Shown here piece by piece: positions 49,297 through 58,000 of a stretch of DNA of 64,000 bases. Each line of letters begins with the position of its first letter. The first letter of the stretch is position 1. The DNA is from Planctomycetota bacterium. GTDB taxonomy: Bacteria; Planctomycetota; Planctomycetia; Gemmatales; Gemmataceae. Where the stretch lies: assembly GCA_016191165.1 (NCBI GenBank), contig JACPPF010000015.1:1-64000 (forward strand). The letters run 5' to 3'. Both the position numbers and the translations under genes were made by a program. Under the pieces are notes generated by a model, which was given only the letters and a program-made list of their open reading frames with translations, was not told the DNA's origin and made no database searches.

Positions 49297-51804
49297 TTAT
49301 TCGTCGCCTGGGCGCACGGGCAGAATTACGCGTACATAGGTTTCCTGGTTCATTTGACCGATCAGGCCGGGACGGGTGCGGCTGGGATCGGGAATATCGC
49401 CTAGCCAAAGGCGCGTGGGGATCGGCCGGGCCTCGTCGGAGTTCAACGTTTCGGCGCGATCGCTGGCGAAGGCGACACGGGCGACGAGGATGGCCTCGCG
49501 CATGCCGCGCTTGGCCCCGCGAGCGAATGGCTCCTCGGTGATGCGCCACCCCTGCTCCAACATGCGAAACGAATGGTTGCGAATACTGCCCTGAATGTCA
49601 AACCGCTCATGGAACATCAGCGTCTTGATGGTCTCTGGAAGGCTGTTGTTCCAGGTGAGACGAGCGCCGCCCTTGCCGTCTTTTTCGTCGGCATTTCGGC
49701 TGACCCATTCGCGCACCGTGTTGCCCTGATGGCCCGCCTCGACCGGAACCGCGAAGGCGTTCGCCTTGCCTCCGCGCGGCACGCTCTTCATTCCGCCGGG
49801 TATCGGATAGCACCGGTTTTGGTAAATGATCCAGACGTCGCTCAGTTCGACGCCCAGGTGGTTGTCGAGGGTGCCCGTGATTTTCAGGTCCTTGCCGCGA
49901 ATCTCCTTGGTGTGATAGGTAAGATCAACCGTGAATGGCGAGTTTTTCACGGGTTGCTCCCAGGTGGCGCAAAACGCCTTGGTGGTCCACACCGGGATCG
50001 GCACGCCCACCAGGCCGGACATGTCGGGCGTATATTCATAGGGTTTGCGAAAGAACCCGGTCGAGCCGGAGCGTCGGAAGTCGTTCGGCCCCCCGCTGGG
50101 CCGGCCCAGCCAGCTCACCAGGTCGGCGCTTAGCACTTCGTCCTTTTCCGCGCCGCCGGGCAATTTCACTTTCCCGACCTCGTCCCCCCAGAAAGCTGGA
50201 TTTGGCTCAAGGCCGACGGTGTAATTTTGAATGCGCGGGCTGAGAATCGTGAAGAAACTGTTCCCATACGCGGTGACTTGCTTGCCGTCGCGACTGGTGC
50301 GGAGATCAAAATCGACGATGTCCACCTTGTTAATCTTCAGGTCACGCCCTTTGAGGGCATAGGCGGCAAAATAGGCGATCACGCTCACGGCCAACACGAC
50401 CGCGGGGAATGTGATCCAGGTCCATTCGAGGCGTTTGAACACATACTTCAACAGGAAAAAATCGAGCGGCCCGACCACCAGGATGTATAGCACGATGAAG
50501 AGCGCAACGTAACCGAACGGGATGATGGTGACATCGAAGTTGTCAAGTTTTTCAATGACCTGTGTTGCCAGGTCGTTGGTGGTGTCCCCACGCGGCATGA
50601 ACCTTTCGCCCTTCGGGTTCTCCTCGGGCGCGCGAGGGCCGAGTTTGGTGAGCATGGCCTGCAAGAACTTGTCCTTGCCCGGCCATTGTTGAAACGCGAC
50701 ATCGTCGAACGAGAAAGCGAGGTAGACAATCTGACCCAGGCCGTAGCGGACGCGCGTGATGAGCGGTCGGCCATCCTCGGCCTCGGCGTAGACTTCCCAG
50801 GCGCCAGGCGGGACCTTGCCGTCATCGAGCCGGGCAACCTCGATCGGGATGAATCGCTGCGGGTTCTTGGGATCGACGCGTTTGAACTCATGTTCCTGCA
50901 CGTTGGCCCAGTTCGCGACCTTGGGCAGGCTGCGCAGCGCCAGTTCTTGCACATTGCCGGCGGAACTCGGCGGCACGACCGGGATTGGCGGTTGCCACGC
51001 GAATTCAGCGTTCAGCAACTTCGCCGCGAGGGGCTGGCTCGCGTGATTAATCGGCACCACCAGCCTGCCGCCGCGCCTCACCCATTGCGCCAGCGCCTTG
51101 AGCCGATCGCGATTGTTGTTCAGGGCCAAAAGGAACTCTTTGTTTTCCGTGGACAGGACGATGAGGTCGATGCCGTTGTAACCGAACCAGGCGTCGGGCA
51201 GCCGTTTCACATCGGTCTCGAAGACGGCCTGACGCAGTTGATCGAGCTGGAAATTGTTGAAGTCCTTCTCCTTGTCCTCACCGGGTTGCCGATCGATGTG
51301 TCGCGCGGCCTGATTCACGTCGGGCATTCGCTGGCCCAGTGCAAGATAGAGGTGCGCGCTTGGTTGCAGCGTGGCGTACTCGTCAACGGCTTCGCGTTTC
51401 GGCTCGATCGGCTTCCTGTCGCGATAGTGAAGCGCGACCGTTACCGCGTCTCCCCGACCACCAAACGTCATGTGACCCGCCTTGACATAGGTCATGACCG
51501 TTCGGCTTTCCAGCGCCTTCACGGCGATGGGCATTCTGATCTGCGTTCCGACGCCTTCGCTATCGGCCGCCTGGATTTCAAGGTACGAGGTCCTGGGATC
51601 AATGCCGTCCGTGCCGCCGAAAACCTCGATGTAAATTGGCGCCCACATGCCGACCTTGATCGCCGTTGCCTCTTCGCGCCGATGGGATTGGAAACCGATC
51701 TGGACTTTCTTGATTGCTGGTGGTTTCTTTTCGTCCTGGGCCATGCCGACGGACGACACCAGTCCCCAGGCAAACACAACGGCAACGAAGAGAAGGTTTC
51801 TCAT
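49297..51804 (-). CDS. Large secreted/membrane protein, candidate partner of the ABC ATPase
   Basis: 835 residues from the ATG at 51804; the frame continues upstream into MITE copy D and is not coding there. The signal peptide is MRNLLFVAVVFAWGLVSSVGMA. The segment DLIVLSTENKEFLLALNNNRDRLKALAQWVRRGGRLVVPINHAS resembles the glutamine-amidotransferase-like fold found in GldG/DUF4350-type proteins. Two membrane helices lie near 435-500 (YVALFIVLYILVVGPLDFFLLKYVF; WITFPAVVLAVSVIAYFAAYAL), and the rest is beta-rich and extracytoplasmic. In planctomycetes, similar proteins accompany ABC-2 exporters. The function is unknown. Confidence 0.7.
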   Translation of the reverse strand: MRNLLFVAVVFAWGLVSSVGMAQDEKKPPAIKKVQIGFQSHRREEATAIKVGMWAPIYIEVFGGTDGIDPRTSYLEIQAADSEGVGTQIRMPIAVKALESRTVMTYVKAGHMTFGGRGDAVTVALHYRDRKPIEPKREAVDEYATLQPSAHLYLALGQRMPDVNQAARHIDRQPGEDKEKDFNNFQLDQLRQAVFETDVKRLPDAWFGYNGIDLIVLSTENKEFLLALNNNRDRLKALAQWVRRGGRLVVPINHASQPLAAKLLNAEFAWQPPIPVVPPSSAGNVQELALRSLPKVANWANVQEHEFKRVDPKNPQRFIPIEVARLDDGKVPPGAWEVYAEAEDGRPLITRVRYGLGQIVYLAFSFDDVAFQQWPGKDKFLQAMLTKLGPRAPEENPKGERFMPRGDTTNDLATQVIEKLDNFDVTIIPFGYVALFIVLYILVVGPLDFFLLKYVFKRLEWTWITFPAVVLAVSVIAYFAAYALKGRDLKINKVDIVDFDLRTSRDGKQVTAYGNSFFTILSPRIQNYTVGLEPNPAFWGDEVGKVKLPGGAEKDEVLSADLVSWLGRPSGGPNDFRRSGSTGFFRKPYEYTPDMSGLVGVPIPVWTTKAFCATWEQPVKNSPFTVDLTYHTKEIRGKDLKITGTLDNHLGVELSDVWIIYQNRCYPIPGGMKSVPRGGKANAFAVPVEAGHQGNTVREWVSRNADEKDGKGGARLTWNNSLPETIKTLMFHERFDIQGSIRNHSFRMLEQGWRITEEPFARGAKRGMREAILVARVAFASDRAETLNSDEARPIPTRLWLGDIPDPSRTRPGLIGQMNQETYVRVILPVRPGDE

Positions 51805-51834
51805 TGGCAACCACCCATCGTAGGTCAGGCTTTC

Positions 51835-51976
51835 GACCTGTTTCAAATCCATCGCTCTTAGGTTAACAAATAATCCGCGAGCCGCCGGGCGTGTCCCGGC
51901 GGTGAACCAAAGCGGACCGGGATGCACCGCCGGGACAAGCCCGGCGGCTCGCTGTGACCTTCCCTTGAACCAGGCC
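51835..51976. mobile_element. MITE-like hairpin element, copy D
   Basis: A 142-bp copy with right end TTGAACCAGGCC (51965-51976) and decayed left end GACCTGTTTCAA. The flanking 8-mers AGGCTTTC and AGACATTC agree at six positions, consistent with an old target duplication. Stem and centre match copies A and B. It lies between mazG and the large membrane protein gene, ending 31 bp before the latter's start codon. Confidence 0.88.
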
Positions 51977-52002
51977 AGACATTCCAGCCTGACTTGCTTT
52001 TT

Positions 52003-52302
52003 CTACGGCTTTTCGGTCCGCGAACAGGCGCACGGGTTTTTTCCACACCCCGGACAACCGGCGCCATACTTGGCGCGAACCGCCGCTTCGAGATCGACGC
52101 CTGCAATATTGGCCAACGTCGCCAGCCAGGCAAGGACATCGGCAAACTCGAATGCTTTTTCGCTGGCCGACCCGCTTCGCAAGGCGGCCGACAGTTCGCC
52201 CACCTCCTCCATGAACCACATGAACGTCCCGTCCACCCCGCGGCTGGCGTCCTTGGCGCCGTAGGTGTCGCGGATCAGGGCTTGCAGTTCCGTGAGCGTC
52301 AT
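52003..52302 (-). CDS. MazG-like nucleotide pyrophosphohydrolase with a Cys-rich tail
   Basis: 99 residues from the ATG at 52302; the longer frame from 52344 is less likely. It has the MazG helices MTLTELQALIRDTYGAKDASRG, FMWFMEEVGELSAALR with the metal-binding EExxE, and EFADVLAWLATLANIAGVDLEAAV with the ExxD. Such proteins hydrolyse NTPs, often non-canonical ones. The tail YGAGCPGCGKNPCACSR has four Cys spaced like a small zinc knuckle and is not part of the usual family. Confidence 0.85.
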   Translation of the reverse strand: MTLTELQALIRDTYGAKDASRGVDGTFMWFMEEVGELSAALRSGSASEKAFEFADVLAWLATLANIAGVDLEAAVRAKYGAGCPGCGKNPCACSRTEKP

Positions 52303-52381
52303 TTCAAACGCTTGTGCGCCTCGAATTTTTGATATCAAAGACACAGAACCGGCGCGGGGCGAACGCCAAGCCGCAAGCGGC

Positions 52382-55021
52382 CTAGAGGCCGAATAACTTC
52401 CGTAGCCGGTCGGCTTCCGCCTGGCGATTGAGCGCAGTCAGCGAGCCGACCAGGATGCGCTGGCATTCCCGATCCGTCGCGTCGATCTCAAGGGCCATGC
52501 GGGCGAAACGCGCCGCCTCGGCGTTGTTTCCTTTTTCCTGGTGGTGCTGCGCGAGCCGTTTGCGCGGACCAATCTGATCGACGTCCATGCGTGTGATTTC
52601 CTCGGCAATCTCCAGCAACTTGTCCTTCTGATCGAGATGCATGTAAATCTTGGCCAGCAGGACAACCCAGGTCGTATCGTTCGGGTCGAGCTTGCGCCCG
52701 CGCTCGCAGGTGATTGCCGCCTGCGGAAACTTTTTGCTGTCCACCTGCAGCTTGGCAAACAACTTCAGGATCTTGACGTTCTTGAGATCGTCCCCGGCGA
52801 CGGAATCAAGTAGCGTATAGGCGGCGTCAGCCTTGCGGTCGTCGATCAACAGCCTGGCCTTCAGATGGATCGCGTCCAGATTTTTCGCGTCCTTGCGAAG
52901 GACATTGTCCACCAACTTTCGCGCGTCCACCCGGCGACCCACCGAGAAGTTCTTTTCGGCAAGCTGCAGGGCGATGTCGTCGTCAGCCGGGTCCTTGGCG
53001 TGCGCCTCGCGAAGTTGCTTGAGCGTCTTTGACGGGCGAACGACGGGCACGGGGATCTTCTTGACCTTCTCCGTGAGAAAGTCCCGATAGCCCTTCTCGA
53101 ACACGTCCTTCTTGACTTTACACGCTCTTTCGAGAGCGGGGCCGGTGTCGAGTCCATCGGCAAACGCCGCGAGCATTTTGCCAATCGATTTTTCGCCGTG
53201 CGTCTTGACAAGATATTCGACATACAACAGGCTTTGGAGATAGGCCTGCTGCCACTGGGCCGGCGAGCGCGGGCGAATGAAACCCAGCAGAATGTTGTCG
53301 AGGTTGAGCAGGTCGTTGGCGTGAACCTTTTCCGCGAGCAACGCATGCCAGCTGGGTGGGATGTGCGGCCCTTCATAGCGGACGGCCAGCCCTTCGGTAA
53401 ACCAGTGAGGCACTCGCCCCTTGGTTTGTTCCAGGTTGAAGACGTGAACCAACTCGTGGCGGATGACGCGGTTCCAGTTGAACAGTTTCGTTACCTTCGA
53501 CGTGTCGCGCGGCGACACCATCGCCACCAGCGGACCGGTGCATGCGCCGATCGTGTGCAAATCGGGAACCGCGACCACGCGCCCGGAGAACATCTGGTGC
53601 TGGTTGAAAATCTGAATCTGAAACGGTCCCTTGGGTCGATAGTCGAACTGGTCGGCCAGTTCCTTATAGATGTCTTCGAGATAAATCGCCATGAAGTTCG
53701 CGAGCACCGCGTCATTTTTCTGGTCGAAGCGCAGGATGAAGTGCTCCGTCTTCAGCGTTTCATAGCCGTCGAGATGTTCAAGGACTTTCAGCGAATTGCT
53801 GACGCGCACGTTGAACGGGTCCGCTTCCAGCGCCTTGGTGAGGATTTTCTGCGCTTCCTCCTCCTTGGCGTTCCGCATGTAAAGCATGCCCAGACCCGCC
53901 TGCGCGTCAGGAAGTTTGGGCTGTATTTCAATGGCGACGCGGTAATAATTCGCCGCCTCGCCATACATTTTTCGCTGTTCAAGCAGCCCGGCGAGGTCGG
54001 TGAAGAACGTGTAGCACTTCGGGTTGTACCCCCGCATCGTCTTGACGAGTGTTTGAAAATCGGCGTCCTGTTTCTGAATTAGGTAGCAGGCCGCGAAGCG
54101 CGCGAGCGTAGCCTCGTCGCGCGGGTTAACCGCCTTCGCCTTGTCGAGGAGCTTGAGCGTCGCGGCGGTTTCGCCGGAGAACCAGTGTACGTCGGCCATC
54201 AGACAAAGTGCGGGCACATATCGCGGATTGATTTTGAGCGCCTGCAAGGCATAGCGCTCGGCGTCCTTGAACTCCATGCTGCTGGCGGCCATCTGCCCCT
54301 TGGCGACGATCACCTCGGCGGCGCGCGGGTTGATCGTCAGCGCCTTTTCGAAGGCGCGAAACGCGGCGGGCTTGTTGTGCTTCTCCATGAAAAGCCGGCC
54401 CGCCTCGTAATGGCCGGGCCAATAATATTTGTCCTTGGCAACACTTGCGTTGAAATAATCGTTGATGACCGTCTGGAATTCATCGGCAAGGTGGCGGTAA
54501 CGCGCACGCTCCACGCCGGCGAGGCCTGCCAGGCGCAACGGTTCGGGTTGCGTAAGTTCGATCTTGTTGGAGATACGCACGAACCAGAGGAATTCCGCAT
54601 CGGCCTTGGCAAGGTCGCCGCGATCGCGATAGGTTTGGCCAAGAATCCAGCGTGCAAGAAAGTGGTCCTTGTTCTCCGCTAGGGCCGCGGTCGCTGCCTT
54701 TTGAGCCTCGTCCAGCCGCCCGCGCAGGTGGTGCAATTCGGCCAGGCGAGCCAACAAATCGGCGTCCTTGGGCATCTCCTTGAGCAGCCCGGCAACGACC
54801 TGTTGGGCCTTGTCGTACTGCCCCTGGCTTTCCAGGGCGCGACTTAAACCCAGCGTGGCGGCATGGCGAGTCTTCGGATTCTTGGCAAGCGTTTCAAAGG
54901 TCTCGCGAGCCTCGGCGTAGTAGCCTTCCAGCCAATCCTTGTGCGCTTCCTTTACCGTCGAGCCTGCCTGGATGGCCGTGCTCAGCGTAAAACAGGCGAG
55001 GAAAGCGATGAGGTTTCTCAT
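52382..55021 (-). CDS. Secreted TPR protein with a gluzincin (peptidase MA-like) domain
   Basis: 879 residues from the ATG at 55021, starting with the signal peptide MRNLIAFLACFTLSTAIQA. Residues about 20-430 are many TPR units (HYLRGRLDEAQKAATAALAENKDHF and similar). A metalloprotease domain follows with HELVH (HExxH) in NRVIRHELVHVFNLEQTKG and the third ligand Glu in HWFTEGLAVRYEG, as in peptidase MA-like families. A second TPR array (about 640-879) closes the protein. It would act outside the cytoplasm on proteins brought in by the TPR parts. The substrate is unknown. It is divergent from fabI. Confidence 0.85.
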   Translation of the reverse strand: MRNLIAFLACFTLSTAIQAGSTVKEAHKDWLEGYYAEARETFETLAKNPKTRHAATLGLSRALESQGQYDKAQQVVAGLLKEMPKDADLLARLAELHHLRGRLDEAQKAATAALAENKDHFLARWILGQTYRDRGDLAKADAEFLWFVRISNKIELTQPEPLRLAGLAGVERARYRHLADEFQTVINDYFNASVAKDKYYWPGHYEAGRLFMEKHNKPAAFRAFEKALTINPRAAEVIVAKGQMAASSMEFKDAERYALQALKINPRYVPALCLMADVHWFSGETAATLKLLDKAKAVNPRDEATLARFAACYLIQKQDADFQTLVKTMRGYNPKCYTFFTDLAGLLEQRKMYGEAANYYRVAIEIQPKLPDAQAGLGMLYMRNAKEEEAQKILTKALEADPFNVRVSNSLKVLEHLDGYETLKTEHFILRFDQKNDAVLANFMAIYLEDIYKELADQFDYRPKGPFQIQIFNQHQMFSGRVVAVPDLHTIGACTGPLVAMVSPRDTSKVTKLFNWNRVIRHELVHVFNLEQTKGRVPHWFTEGLAVRYEGPHIPPSWHALLAEKVHANDLLNLDNILLGFIRPRSPAQWQQAYLQSLLYVEYLVKTHGEKSIGKMLAAFADGLDTGPALERACKVKKDVFEKGYRDFLTEKVKKIPVPVVRPSKTLKQLREAHAKDPADDDIALQLAEKNFSVGRRVDARKLVDNVLRKDAKNLDAIHLKARLLIDDRKADAAYTLLDSVAGDDLKNVKILKLFAKLQVDSKKFPQAAITCERGRKLDPNDTTWVVLLAKIYMHLDQKDKLLEIAEEITRMDVDQIGPRKRLAQHHQEKGNNAEAARFARMALEIDATDRECQRILVGSLTALNRQAEADRLRKLFGL

Positions 55022-55239
55022 GTTTTTCGCACCGTGGGCGGCGTTTCTCCTCGTTTCGTGAGGGAGAAGCCCGTTGGGGACCGACATGCTATCCTTTCAC
55101 CTTAGTCATCTGCGCGCCAAAACGCAAGAATCACGCCCGTTCCCTTGCCCGAATTTTCCGCTTTTGGTAGACCATTGCTAGGCCGGTCACCGCGTGCGGA
55201 GCCGCGGGCGGCATCATAAGTTCATATTTTGAGGCGCGT

Positions 55240-56133
55240 ATGATACCGATTGATCTTTCCGGCAAGGTGGCCCTCGTGGCCGGCGTGGGGGATGACCGCG
55301 GGTTCGCCTGGCATATCTCCAAGGCGCTCAACGCCGCGGGAGCACGCATTGTCCTGGCAACGCATCCCCGGCTTTGCAATGTCGTCACCAACATTCTTGA
55401 GCGCGATCTCGACAAGGAGTCGCGCCAGTTGCCGTTCGGCGCCGGCGAGTTGAAAGTCGAGAAGGTCATCCCGTGCGATGTCGAGCACGACACCATGGAC
55501 GATGTCGATGAGAAAAAACGCGAGGACAAACGCTTCGCCAAACACGGCGACTATTCCATTCAGGGCCTTGCCAATACCGTGGGCAAGGAGTTCGGCGCGG
55601 TCGACATCCTCATTCACAGCATTGCCTTCAGCCCGGAAATCAAAAACAAGGCGATCGACACGAGCCGCAAGGCCTACCTTCAGGCATTAAGTATTAGTTC
55701 GTACTCGCTCACCGCCATGTTGAAAGCAATGCAACCGCTCATGGAAAATCGTCCCGACGGGGCCTCGGCGATTGCGCTGAGCTATCTGGGAGGCGATCGC
55801 GTTGTGCCGCATTACGGTGGCGGCATGTCCACGGCCAAGGCCGCCTTGCAGATTGACGCCAAGCAGCTCGCCAGCAACCTGGGGCCGAAGAACATTCGCG
55901 TCAACATCATCTCGGCCGGGCCTTATGCGTCGCGCGCCGCCTCGGCGATCGGCGACATCGACGAGATGGTCCGTCACGCCGCGTCGTGTTCCCCGTTGCC
56001 CCGCGGCGTCACGGCGCAGGAAGTCGGCAACACCGCGGCGTTCCTGTGCAGCCCGCTGGCCGCCGCGATTACCGGGCACGTGCTCTATGTTGATTGCGGC
56101 TACAACGTGATGGGGATTTTTCCGAAGGATTGA
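55240..56133 (+). CDS. fabI: Enoyl-[acyl-carrier-protein] reductase (NADH), plant/chlamydial type
   Basis: 297 residues. It catalyses the last step of each fatty-acid elongation cycle. The start LSGKVALVAGVGDDRGFAWHISKAL is the NAD-binding FabI motif. Unlike the E. coli type, the active-site region reads PHYGGGMSTAKAAL, and the sequence has an extra segment EKKREDKRFAKHGDYSIQGLANTVGKEFG before DILIHSIAFSPE. Both features match plant, cyanobacterial and chlamydial ENR. GAGG precedes the ATG at 55240. No other fatty-acid genes are nearby. Confidence 0.93.
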   Translation: MIPIDLSGKVALVAGVGDDRGFAWHISKALNAAGARIVLATHPRLCNVVTNILERDLDKESRQLPFGAGELKVEKVIPCDVEHDTMDDVDEKKREDKRFAKHGDYSIQGLANTVGKEFGAVDILIHSIAFSPEIKNKAIDTSRKAYLQALSISSYSLTAMLKAMQPLMENRPDGASAIALSYLGGDRVVPHYGGGMSTAKAALQIDAKQLASNLGPKNIRVNIISAGPYASRAASAIGDIDEMVRHAASCSPLPRGVTAQEVGNTAAFLCSPLAAAITGHVLYVDCGYNVMGIFPKD

Positions 56134-56178
56134 TCCCGCAGCGAGCCGCCGGCCTTGTGCCGGCGGAAAACTCCCGAA

Positions 56179-57168
56179 TTAATAATCGGTCTTCGCAAGT
56201 TGCGACGCCGACGCCCACAATGCAAAAACCGGAAAAACGCACGAGGTCAACAGCACCCCCAGCGGGTGGAACATCTCCTGAGCCAATACCGTCTTGATTG
56301 GCTCCGTATCCGAAAAGCCCTGCTTGACGGCGTCAAATCGCAGCGATTGCTCCAGCAGCATGATCAAGTCGATTGGCTTCGGCATCAGCCAGTAACCTAG
56401 CTCGGCGAGGAAAACGGTGAAGCCGGGAAGTTCCTGGCCGGGGTTCAGGACGCTGTAGCTGACGGCGAAATGTCGACCCATGTTGATCAACCCGCACACG
56501 ACCCAGAAGAGCACGCTGCTGACAACACATGCAGTCGTGTTGCGCGTCAGGGTGGCAATGAGGATGGAAAAGGAAAACACCGTCGTAAAGTGAAGCACGG
56601 CCAGCGGAATGCCCAGGAGATACTCCGCATGTTTCCAGGCCTCGGTGCGAAGGCCCAATGCCAACCAGGTGCCAACGAAGAAGATCGTGGCGTGCAGCGT
56701 GACAAAGGCAACGACACCCAGGAACTTGCCCGCCAGGATCAACCAACGCGGCGCTGGCTTGGCCAGCAGAACTGCCGCGGCACTGGGCTGTAACGATTCC
56801 GGCACAAAGCCCGCCGTAAAAACCAGGGCGACCAAAATCCCCGCCAGGCCAGCCACCCAGGACGCGAAGTAGATCAACACGAGTTGCACGGGCTCGTCCG
56901 GCGTGCGCGAGAACGACACCGGAAACAGGCCGAACAGCAGGTTCATGCGGCCCGATTCCACGTTCGGAGCAGCCAAAACATTCCCCTCGGGCGTAAAGAA
57001 CTCCTTCCCCTCCCGAACGGCGCCGCCTTCAACGCTCACGCCAAGGCAGAACACGATGCACAGGCCGCTCAGGCCCAGTAGAATCCAGAACACCCGGCTG
57101 GTAAGCGTTTGCCGAAACGTGTCGTGGATCAGCCAGCGTAGTGCATAAAGAACGGCAGGGGCGTCCAT
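56179..57168 (-). CDS. ABC-2 type transporter permease
   Basis: 329 residues from the ATG at 57168; the longer frame to 57303 is not supported. It begins LYALRWLIHDTFRQTLTSRVFWILLGLSGLCIVFCLGV, followed by an extracytoplasmic loop of about 50 residues and five to six further helices (YFASWVAGLAGILVALVFTAGFVP, WLILAGKFLGVVAFVTLHATIFFVGTWLALGLR, TTVFSFSILIATLTRNTTACVVSSVLFWVVCGLINMG). It is the membrane partner of the ATPase encoded just upstream. The substrate is unknown. Confidence 0.87.
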   Translation of the reverse strand: MDAPAVLYALRWLIHDTFRQTLTSRVFWILLGLSGLCIVFCLGVSVEGGAVREGKEFFTPEGNVLAAPNVESGRMNLLFGLFPVSFSRTPDEPVQLVLIYFASWVAGLAGILVALVFTAGFVPESLQPSAAAVLLAKPAPRWLILAGKFLGVVAFVTLHATIFFVGTWLALGLRTEAWKHAEYLLGIPLAVLHFTTVFSFSILIATLTRNTTACVVSSVLFWVVCGLINMGRHFAVSYSVLNPGQELPGFTVFLAELGYWLMPKPIDLIMLLEQSLRFDAVKQGFSDTEPIKTVLAQEMFHPLGVLLTSCVFPVFALWASASQLAKTDY

Positions 57169-57241
57169 AATGAGAATCCACGTTTGGCCGTTTGGGGCTG
57201 AGCATTCGCATGGCGTCGTGCGAAAGCCAAGCCGCGAGCGG

Positions 57242-57997
57242 CTAGACCTGATAGTATCCGCGCAGCGCCGATTCCAGATTGCGCGTCGCGCCGGTGTTCC
57301 CATCCTTCAACAGTTCGCCGAGTTTCCCGACGAAAGCCAGTTTGCCCGCGACGATCACGCCGACGCGATCGCAGAACTTCTCGACCTCGTCAAGCACGTG
57401 CGAGACGAACAAAACTGATTTGCCTCGCTCTTTCTGTTCGCGCACAAGATCCCGCACCAGATCTCGACCGAGCAAATCGAGCCCTTCGCTTGGCTCGTCA
57501 AACACGAGCAGGTCCGGTTCGTTCAGCATTGCCTGGGCAATGCCCAGGCGCTGGATCATGCCTTTGCTGAAACGAGAGATCGGTTCGGCAGCGCGATCGG
57601 CCAGGCCAACGCGCTCCAGCAATTTGGGCACGCGCGCCTTGACGGCTTCTTCGCGCATCAGACTGAGCGCGCCGTAGAACTGGAGCATGGCGCTCGCGTT
57701 CAAATAGCGGGGGAACGCCTGGTTTTCGTGGACATAACCGGTCTGCTTGAGTGTGTCGCGATTGGAGCTCGGTTGACCGAAGCGCAGGACCTGACCCTGC
57801 GTGGGCTGGCATAAAGCAAGTAGCAGCTTGACGAGCGTGGTCTTGCCGGCGCGATTGGGGCCCAGCAGGCCGAAAACCTCGCCAGGCTCGATGCGAAAGC
57901 TGACCTGATCAACGGCACGGAGGCGGTCAAGGCCGAGGATGCCTCGGGGATAATCCTTGACCACCTCCATGAATTGGACGACGGGTTGGTTTGACAT
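57242..57997 (-). CDS. ABC-2 type exporter ATPase
   Basis: 251 residues. Walker A GLLGPNRAGKTTLVKLLLAL has Arg where Gly or Ala is usual (PNRAGKT), but the Lys and Thr are kept. The signature is FSKGMIQRLGIAQAML, Walker B DLLVFDEPSEGLDLLG and the switch His FVSHVLDEV. The gene starts three bases after the stop codon of the VWA gene and precedes the permease, so the three may form one operon. Confidence 0.92.
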   Translation of the reverse strand: MSNQPVVQFMEVVKDYPRGILGLDRLRAVDQVSFRIEPGEVFGLLGPNRAGKTTLVKLLLALCQPTQGQVLRFGQPSSNRDTLKQTGYVHENQAFPRYLNASAMLQFYGALSLMREEAVKARVPKLLERVGLADRAAEPISRFSKGMIQRLGIAQAMLNEPDLLVFDEPSEGLDLLGRDLVRDLVREQKERGKSVLFVSHVLDEVEKFCDRVGVIVAGKLAFVGKLGELLKDGNTGATRNLESALRGYYQV

Positions 57998-58000
57998 CGT

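Noticed and set aside
50686-51861. 391-codon open frame antisense to the large membrane protein
   Set aside because: No recognisable protein features; high-GC codon use on the other strand creates it.
51805-51927. N-terminal extension of the large membrane protein
   Set aside because: The codons derive from MITE-like copy D, and a clear signal peptide begins at the internal ATG at 51804.
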